Program-made: the position numbers and the translations under genes
In this document: positions 57,493 to 64,000 of the stretch, in pieces
Layout: every line of letters begins with the position of its first letter
Position numbering within the stretch: the stretch's first letter is position 1
DNA from: Isoetes taiwanensis
Taxonomy: Eukaryota > Streptophyta > Lycopodiopsida > Isoetales > Isoetaceae
Length of the DNA: 64,000 nt
NCBI GenBank assembly: GCA_021234155.1
Contig: JAJEKV010000042.1
Coordinates: 857,864 to 921,863 of the forward strand
Direction of reading: 5' to 3'
Notes under the pieces: model-generated
Seen by the model: only the letters and a program-made list of their open reading frames with translations
Told to the model about the DNA's origin: nothing
Databases searched by the model: none

Positions 57493-60400
57493 CGCTGGAT
57501 CAGGACCAGGTTGTGGCTGCTCTCTTGGACCCTTACCTGGCTTCCTGCAATCGCATTCAACGTCTTGATCATTTTTCAGACAGCACCCCTTCTTCGGAGA
57601 CTGTTGATGTTAATGCCGTCATGAAGCAACCCTTGCTTGATGACACTCAGCAGCCTCTTTTCTTCACTACTCAAAATGCTGCTCCTCCTGTCATGCTTCA
57701 CCCTCCTGCTCATCAGGTTCAGGACACAGAGGTCGTTCCTCATATTCAAACTCCAGAAGTGGAAAGCGTGGACATTGGTAACAATCAACCAGTCCGTTTA
57801 GCTGCTCATCTTCCATCCACCTATAAAGCACGCGCTGTGACGCTCTTCAAGAAGTTCAAACATATCTTCGCTTGGAGCTACAAAGACCTTCGAGGTATAA
57901 AAAAAGAGTTGGGGGAATTCACCATTCCTACCAAACCTGATGCACGCCCAATCTAGCAACGACAGTACCGGCTCAACCCAAATTACCGTGACTGCGTCAA
58001 GGCCGAAATTGACAAACTCTTAGCTGCTGGCCTGATTTATGAGGTCAAACACTCTGAATGGGTGAGCCATATCGTCATTGCTCTCAAACACAATGGTAAG
58101 ATCCGCGTTTGCGTGGACTACAGAAAACTCAATCAAGCCACGGAGCATGATCACTTTCCGCTTCCCTTCACTGACCAGGTTCTTGAAGAAGTAGCTGGTC
58201 ATGAGATGTACTCTTTCATGGATGGTTTCTCTGGGTACAATCAAATTTCTATCAAGAAAGAAGATCAACTCAAAACTACTTTCACCACCCCGTGGGGCAC
58301 TTTTGCCTACAAGGTGGTCCCTTTTGGTTTATCAAACTCTCCTTCAACCTTTCAGCGCATCATGCTCTCTGTCTTTCAAGACTATATGAAGGATCAACCT
58401 TTTCTCCAGATCTTTCAAGATGATTTTTCAGCCTACAGCTCCATGGATGATCATTTGGAGAAGTTAGAGCTTGTCTTTCAAAAATGTGATGAATCTGGCA
58501 TTAGTCTTAATCCTGAGAAGTGCACTTTCTGCGTCACCTCAGGTGTTCTTTTAGGTCATGTGGTTAGCAAAGATGGAATCACCACGGATCCTGCTAAAAT
58601 CAGTTGTGTACTGAAGGCTCAAGCACCATCTAATATCAAAGAGACACGTTCCTTCCTGGGTAAGGTTAATTACTATTCCACCTTCATTCCTGGACTTGCA
58701 GCTATCGCTGATCCCATTCATAAACTCACGGGTGATGAATCCACTTGGGCTTGGACTCCCCAAGCGGAAGCTGCTTTTCAGAAGTTGAAGCTGTTACTTA
58801 CTCAGGCCCCGGTACTTGTTCCTCCTCAATGGGACAAGCCCTTTCATGTTCATGTTGATGTCTCTGCTTTTGCCATTGGTGTTGTTCTTTCTCAGGCCTA
58901 TGATGACCACACGGATAAACCGATCCACTATGCCAGCCGGAAACTCAATCCTGCTGAGCGCAACTACTCTGCCACGGAACGGGAAGCCTTGGGTTTAGTT
59001 TTCTGTGTCCAACGTTTCCGTCATTATTTGTTGGGCAGCCAGATCAAGTTCTTTGTTGATCATCAAGCTCTTCTTTATTTAATCAACAAAGCCACGCCCA
59101 CGGGTAGAATTGCTCGTTGGGTCCTTCTTCTGCAAGAATTCGTTCCCTTCGAAATTGTCCATAAGGCAGGCAAGTCTCATGTGATGCCTGATTATCTTTC
59201 ATGTATCCACACGGATGATACCTCCATGGGTGTTTCTGACGCCTTTCCAGACGCTCAATTGTTCCTGGTCACGGCCACGCCCCATTGGTTTCACAACTTT
59301 CAGCAATATCTTCTCACTAGTGCTCTTCCTCCAGAAGATCCGACGCTCTCTCCAGATAGGCTTCGATCACGCCGCCGTCAGTTTCTCAGAGAGGTCCGTG
59401 ACTACACCATGGTTGCATGCCATCTATACAAACGTGGTAAAGACATGGTCCTCCGACGTTGTGTCCTCCCTCATGAGGTGCCCGATATTGTTCGACAAGC
59501 TCATGATGGGCTTGGTGGTGGTCATTTTAGTGGTGACGCCACGGCACGCAAAATTCTTTTGGCAGGCTACTTCTGGCCCACGCTTTTCAAAGATGCCCAC
59601 GCTTTTGCTCGCACGTGTGACGTCTGTCAGCGTGTGGGAAAGCCCACGGCCCGTGACGCTCTTCCCTTGACGCCGGTCGCCACGCCACTTCCCTTCAGCA
59701 AATGGGGAATGGACTTTGTGGGGCCCATGGACCCACCGGCGCGGCACACCCGTGCCCGCTACATTCTGGTCATTACTGATTATGCTACAAAGTGGGCGGA
59801 AGCTTGTGCCCTTCCAGACAACACTGCTGCCAGTACAGCCAAGGTTCTCTACACGCACATCATCACGCGTTTTGGTTGTCCCACGGAACTTGTTAGTGAT
59901 CGTGGCGTGCATTTTGTCAATCATACCATCAAGGAGCTGACGGACTATCTTCACATCCACCACCGGAAGAGTACACCTTATTATCCTCAAGGAAATGGCT
60001 TGGCTGAAAGTACCAACAAAACTCTCATCACTGTTCTCAAGAAAATTTGTGACGTTTCTCGCACAGATTAGCAAGACAAGTTGCCTACTGTTCTTTGGGC
60101 TTACAACACGAGTTTTAAAATTGCTACTGGCCACACTCCTTTCAAACTGGTTTATGGTCAAGAAGCTCTTATGCCCTTCGAATATATTCTTCCGACTCTC
60201 CGTTTCCAACTTGCTACAACACATAATCCACCTGCTGCACTCAGGGAACGGGTTTATCAATTGGAACAGTTAGATGAACTTAGGCGAGATGATTACATTC
60301 GTGTTCTTCATGGTCAACAGTTACAGAAATCTTTGCATGACAAACGTCTTAAGACAAAAACATTCAAAGAAGGTGATTTGGTTCTTCTTTATGATTCTCG

Positions 60401-60617
60401 TTACAAAAATTTTCCGGGCAAGTTAAAATTCAGATGGCTTGGTCCTTATCAAATTATTCAAGTTGTTCAACCCAGTGTTTTCAAGCTGGCCGAGTTAGAT
60501 GGCACTCCATTACTCACTCTGGTTAATGGCTTTCGCCTTAAACAATTTCATACAGAAGCTACAGACAGTTCTACACAAGATGTACCACACAATTCTGATT
60601 CCACAGATAGTGACTAA
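57489..60617 (+). pseudogene. gypsy pol: reverse transcriptase, RNase H, integrase, with two TAG stops
   Basis: One frame throughout, broken only by TAG at 57954-57956 and TAG at 60069-60071. Reverse transcriptase: KIRVCVDYRKLN, SFMDGFSGYNQI (motif A), PFGLSNSPSTFQR (motif B), FQDDFSAYS (motif C). RNase H: HVHVDVSAFAIGVVL, SATEREALGLVF, FFVDHQALLYL. Integrase: HHCC zinc finger ending CDVCQRVGK, then GMDFVGPM, LVSDRGVHFVN and QGNGLAESTNKTL, the three catalytic acids. The second TAG replaces the expected Trp of TDWQDKLPTVLWAY. The C-terminal part (GDLVLLYDSRYKNFPGKLK, RWLGPYQI) has the GPY/F motif typical of gypsy integrases. No chromodomain is visible. The rest is well preserved, so decay is fairly recent. 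Confidence 0.95.
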
Positions 60618-60741
60618 AAGCGCCATATTTATATTATAGTAGAGGCAAATAACAAAATGTGAGCATTGCCCACTTACTTCCGCTATGAGCAGAGCTCTAT
60701 GGGCAGTGCCCTATTTACAAAATCCTAAGATTAAAACCCCT
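60618..60741. other. spacer after pol
   Basis: Short non-coding segment between the pol stop and the 3' end of the antisense ORF. Confidence 0.6.
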
Positions 60742-61002
60742 CTACTCCGGGTTGGGAGCAGAGGTGATGCGGAGGATGTGGTAGTAGTTCTGCTCCGGAT
60801 CCCAGCGCCGATGCACCACCACCTCCATAGGATTGGTCAGAGGGTCGGGATGCTCAGCCATCCCACTGCACCAGCCATCCATGGGGATGCCACGGTTGTG
60901 GCATTTCCAGAGATCCAGACAGTTCATCTTGCAGGTGATCCATTCCTGACAGTTCGTTGGCATCGTGCAGTTCTCGTTCAAACCAGCCGCTGCCATACTC
61001 AT
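60742..61002 (-). CDS. antisense Cys/Trp-rich small protein, 86 aa, inside the gypsy element
   Basis: On the strand opposite to pol, an ATG at 61002 in a good context (GGCGACCATGAG) opens an 86-codon frame. It has five cysteines in its central part, spaced NCQEWITCKMNC, KCHNRG and DGWCSG, then a hydrophilic stretch VVVHRRWDPEQNYYHILRI. No signal peptide or membrane segment. I recognise no family; Cys pairs of this kind could bind zinc. A TATA box and a CCAAT box lie directly upstream (61040-61048 and 61079-61083). Antisense ORFs are known in some Tat-lineage elements (for example Grande), and a chance frame cannot be excluded, but composition and promoter together favour a real gene. Confidence 0.5.
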   Translation of the reverse strand: MSMAAAGLNENCTMPTNCQEWITCKMNCLDLWKCHNRGIPMDGWCSGMAEHPDPLTNPMEVVVHRRWDPEQNYYHILRITSAPNPE

Positions 61003-61039
61003 GGTCGCCAAGGGTGTCTCAGCTTCGCCCCCTGCTCGT

Positions 61040-61083
61040 CTTATATAGCCCCACCGACGGGAATCCTGTCGACGTGGACCAAT
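61040..61083 (-). promoter_or_regulatory. TATA and CCAAT boxes of the antisense ORF
   Basis: On the minus strand GATTGG (a reversed CCAAT at 61079-61083) lies about 30 bases before CTATATAAG (61040-61048), which lies about 38 bases before the ATG at 61002. The predicted transcript start is then near 61016, giving a very short 5' UTR. Confidence 0.5.
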
Positions 61084-61553
61084 CAGACAACTCGCCGACG
61101 TGGTTGCAATGCAAGGCCGTTTCTAAATTGGAATCTTTTCTCCCGCCACATATCTAACCATGGTACCTTCGGACACCTTCGTTTTAATGATATCCCACTT
61201 CGAGTTGCCCGCATTAAATGACATTTCTTCTTTTCACGCCCGTCGAACATTAATATGTGTACCTTCGACAGCTGTCACATCCGATTGCTCATTTACGTCT
61301 CATCTCCACCGTCCATTGCTTCTCCCTTCACTGCTTGGGGACAGCCAAATTTTTGCCTCTCAATCGCCTCCTTTGCATCTGTCGCCACCTGGCCTCATCA
61401 ACGGTTACTGTTTCCTTCTCATCACGCCCCTTCGCCACACCTTGTGCGCCCTAAAACCTTTTCGTCTCTCTTCGTTTTCGTCTTCTGCTCTCCGCCCTCC
61501 GCCCTCCGGTTTCTCAAGACAGATTTTCCTGTTCCTTTTCGACGCTCTTCGCC
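61084..61553. other. region between the antisense promoter and the sense extra ORF
   Basis: C/T-rich on the plus strand, with overlapping frames that are not protein-like. It probably holds the upstream region of the extra ORF. Confidence 0.5.
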
Positions 61554-62219
61554 ATGGCTGCTTCACCCAAATTTCCTCAGCTTCAAGCTTCTGCTCCAAG
61601 AGATCCGGCTCTTTTCGAGTCCGTGACCTTCTCCACATCGACCTTTCGCGAAGCCCTAGCTGGTTCCAGTCGTGAAGTGGCGGAACGCCATGGGCTTTAT
61701 GAATTCTCTCAGCAGGACCTCCCTGCACCAAATCCGGAGCAATTGAAGCAATTTGTCGCTCATATCATCCCGGAAGGATATGCCACCACGGTTGACGGCA
61801 CCATCATTTTGCTTACTCAGGCTCTGATTTCTGAGGTATTCCACATTCCTCTTAAAAGACCTTCTTTATCTTGGGCTGCCTTACAGGATGTGGATGTCAC
61901 TAAGTATGGCGCCACTGCTTATCAAGCCAACATGCATCGTCTCACCAATATTGCAAAGACCCACGACACCTTTGTCAAGTTTCTGTGGCGCAAATTTCTT
62001 GGGTATTCCATCAAGAACACCCGTATCAATAAACAGTTCTATAATGTTGTCATCATGGCCATCCACTCTCCTCACCATATTGATTGGCCACAAATGATGT
62101 TCTTCAGACTTCTTCATGAAGTCGATCGCATCAGGGCAGCCCCATCTTCTGGCTTTGAAGCCTCAGTGGGTGCCCATCTTCAGGCCCTCATCCGTCATTA
62201 CCTTCCTCTCCCTGGGTCA

Positions 62220-62224
62220 CCTTC
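62220..62224. repeat. target-site duplication (left)
   Basis: CCTTC immediately before the solo LTR, repeated at 63865-63869. Confidence 0.9.
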
Positions 62225-62282
62225 TGTGACGTTCCAGGGGAATATACGCTATATATACGTATATTCCTGGACCCGTCACCAT
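62225..62282. repeat. inverted repeat at the left end of the solo LTR
   Basis: GTGACGTTCCAGGGGAATAT pairs with ATATTCCTGGACCCGTCAC around CGCTATATATACG, with a few mismatches. Confidence 0.75.
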
Positions 62283-63864
62283 ACAAATCTACCTAAGTAG
62301 CCTTGTATGCATTGGGAAGTGGCAAGGGGCGCACATCTAAGTTAATTGTTAACTTAGATAACCTTAGGATAAGACCCACTTCCACATGGCCTTATCCTAT
62401 TGAGCAACCGCCACACGGCCTCATCCTAGTGGTGCCACGTGGCATCCCATGTGGACCCACACCTATATTAGCTCTAACCCTAACCCTAGACCTTTTTTCC
62501 CTGACCTAGCACCTAAACCTTCATCCACGCGCCCGAAACTCCATTTCGAGCATCGTTCGTCGTAGCCTAGCCTGGAGCAGCAGCCCCTGGAAGGTGTGTA
62601 TGATCGTGAGGGAGCAAGTCTTGAGCCACGCCAAGGAGCATGGAGACGCCGGGGATGGGAGGAAAGCTCGGAGGAGGTAGGTTGAGTAGAGTCCATGTTA
62701 GTTCATCTGGGAGTTAGCACTCCAGATGGGTTAGTATTTCGTAGCTAGAGTAGAGCCACCCTAGATCCTTTGTTGAACATCTTGAACCCTAATCAATGAA
62801 CCCTAACTAATAGTTAGATATGTATGATTAGGTTAAGATGTTCATATGATATTGTTCATGATGATTATGGGATGATGGTTGATCATGTTTGTTCCTCTTG
62901 TGTTGGGAAGGGGGGTAGAGACCTAGGGCCATATGTAGTATGCTCCTAGTATAGATCCCTTAGTTCCTAGTAGATTGCGGCCTGTGCATAGGAACCCACC
63001 AGGCTATGGAGGCTATGCTGTGACTCAGCACTACACAACGGGGCTAGAGGCAATGTGGAGGGAGGATCCCTGCCGAGTGGGGGCTACGGGGGATCCCATA
63101 GTGGGCTAGGCTTATGGCCGGTCACTTCGTGTGGGCCGCGCATGGGTCCGACACCTCCTGGGGCAAAGGTGTTGCCCTGCCTCTCAAGAGTTGCAAGTGT
63201 CAGCTTGGCTCTTGTTTTGGGGGTTGATGGGAGTGCAGAATGGGTGTGTCGTCCACGATTCTCTAGCCACCCGTGGAGCCTCTAGACCCGGGAAGGGGAG
63301 ATGCAACCCCTCCTACCTCGGCCGGACCCGGGGAGATGCAACACGGAGTAGTCAGATGGGTGATGCCATGGGATTGCGTATCCGGAAGGTTAGAGTCATG
63401 CCGAGCCTGATCTAGCCCATGCGCAAAGTATGCATGGGGAGGGGCGGATGGAGTGGTCAACCCTAGCCATTGTCTTATGCCAGCCCCGCCATTGTTATGA
63501 CTCGGTCTGCTCTATCTTGAGGCCTATCCAGTCGGTCGACTCCCTTTCGTGTCGGAACCACGGGTAGGATCTCTCATGTTTTATGGCATATGATTATGTT
63601 CTTTGCATCTATGGATATGCGATTGAGCTACCCTCGAGGTAGCATATTGTATTGTATTGCTAGTTCTGACCTGTTATGCTTCCGCTGTGATAGGAGCCCA
63701 TAGGGGAAGGGCGCGCAAGACACCAACCGTGTCCCCCTCCCCGCACACGGAGGAGGATTCGAAGGCGGGATAGGCGGAGGGCTTTGTCGCGGTTGATGAG
63801 CCGGATGGGGGATTTCCTGCCGAGTGTACGGCCGGGCGCCGTATGTTTAGCAGGGAGCGTCACA
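62225..63864 (+). mobile_element. solo LTR, 1,640 bp
   Basis: It starts TGTGACG and ends CGTCACA, a perfect 7-base terminal inverted repeat with TG...CA ends, and is flanked by 5-base duplications CCTTC. No gag or pol lies inside. A TATA-like CTATATTAG (62463) and a telomere-like CTAACCCTAACCCTA tract (62474-62488) lie about 240 bases from the left end. It probably arose by recombination between the two LTRs of an element. Orientation is taken from the TATA and is uncertain. A hairpin with about 20-base arms marks its first 57 bases (62225-62281). Confidence 0.88.
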
Positions 63865-63869
63865 CCTTC
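63865..63869. repeat. target-site duplication (right)
   Basis: CCTTC directly after the solo LTR, matching 62220-62224. Confidence 0.9.
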
Positions 63870-64000
63870 CATTTCTCATGCATCCACTCATCAATCCTTT
63901 CATTCCCTTCCTCAAAACCAACAGGCTGAAACTTCACGCCCTGCTTCTCCTGGTCATGTTCAACACAACACCACGCATGTTACTGTCTCTTCTTCCTCTA

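Larger units (their letters stand above)
54006..64000 (+). mobile_element. Ty3/gypsy LTR retrotransposon with extra ORFs, 5' and central part
   Basis: The plus strand carries a probable 5' LTR, gag with a CCHC knuckle, protease, reverse transcriptase, RNase H and integrase, in Ty3/gypsy order. After pol come an antisense ORF (60742-61002) and a sense extra ORF (61554 onward), and the element leaves the window before its 3' LTR. Extra ORFs beyond pol recall the Tat/Ogre/Grande/Retand group. A solo LTR is inserted in the extra ORF. Confidence 0.9.
61554..64000 (+). pseudogene. gypsy extra ORF (sense), split by a solo LTR
   Basis: The ATG at 61554 (TTCGCCATGGCT) opens a frame that is uninterrupted until the solo LTR at 62225. 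Leaving out the LTR and one copy of the CCTTC duplication, the same frame resumes at 63865 and runs to the window edge. The first 220 residues have features such as SSREVAERHGLYEFSQQDL, QLKQFVAHIIPEGYATTVDG and FVKFLWRKFLGYSIKNTRIN; a Ser/Pro/Gln-rich stretch follows. The layout (aromatic- and basic-rich domain, VDGT.I.LT...IS.VF.IP) resembles the 'putative plant transposon protein' domain of extra ORFs in Tat/Ogre-type elements; this is inference. The function of such ORFs is unknown. Confidence 0.6.

Noticed and set aside
59424-60260. 278-codon minus-strand frame opposite integrase
   Set aside because: A shadow of the conserved integrase reading frame.
60685-61221. 178-codon plus-strand frame opposite the antisense ORF
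   Set aside because: His/Arg-rich, no family and no promoter. The minus-strand frame is far more protein-like.

Overview
This window is nuclear DNA of a land plant with a large, transposon-rich, AT-rich genome. A fern or another seed-free vascular plant is my best guess. The guess rests on the style of the PLS-class pentatricopeptide repeat (PPR) gene at 42.5-44.1 kb, on spliced fragments of plant-type nuclear genes, and on a Penelope-like reverse transcriptase, which is uncommon in flowering plants. It is inference. There are no operons, ribosome binding sites or CRISPR arrays.

Layout, left to right. 1-2.9 kb: the 5' half of a Ty1/copia element on the minus strand (LTR, primer-binding site, gag, protease, integrase), running off the left edge. 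3-8.8 kb: no convincing gene; a 789-bp element with perfect 32-bp terminal inverted repeats and a SINE inside it, short GAATC-type repeats in both orientations, and a 180-bp palindromic MITE. 8.8-16.1 kb: a probable Helitron 3' terminus, a degraded fragment of a KH/FUBP-like RNA-binding protein and a PPR fragment. 16.1-25.2 kb: repeats, a decayed but still spliced UFL1 (UFM1 E3 ligase) fragment, two unidentified exons and a SINE. 25.6-28.25 kb: a large degenerate GAATCT minisatellite. 29.7-30 kb: the C-terminal exon of a nucleotide-sugar transporter. 31.5-36.6 kb: a strikingly GC-rich, frameshifted non-LTR retrotransposon (LINE). 36.8-39.7 kb: an LRR pseudogene, a PPR scrap and a perfect 32-bp-arm palindrome. 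42.5-44.1 kb: an uninterrupted PPR gene of 526 codons, the best host gene here. 45.0-46.4 kb: fold-back elements. 46.6-48.4 kb: a second MITE copy next to a LINE 3' fragment. 48.5-49.25 kb: an inverted GATTC/TTCTAGAA array rich in heat-shock-element patterns. 49.3-49.8 kb: a tRNA-like SINE head followed by CCGTAGGAT repeats. 51.2-53.85 kb: a Penelope-like reverse transcriptase preceded by an RGG-rich ORF, minus strand. 54 kb to the right edge: a Ty3/gypsy element whose 3' region carries a sense extra ORF and, in antisense, a small Cys/Trp-rich ORF with its own TATA and CCAAT boxes. A 1,640-bp solo LTR with a 5-bp target duplication is inserted in the extra ORF.

Almost every coding trace other than the PPR gene is transposon-derived or a broken fragment, so the genes do not form a working pathway. 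The parts most likely to be new are the antisense mini-gene inside the gypsy element, the RGG-ORF plus reverse transcriptase pair, the heat-shock-element-like arrays and the compound fold-back element.
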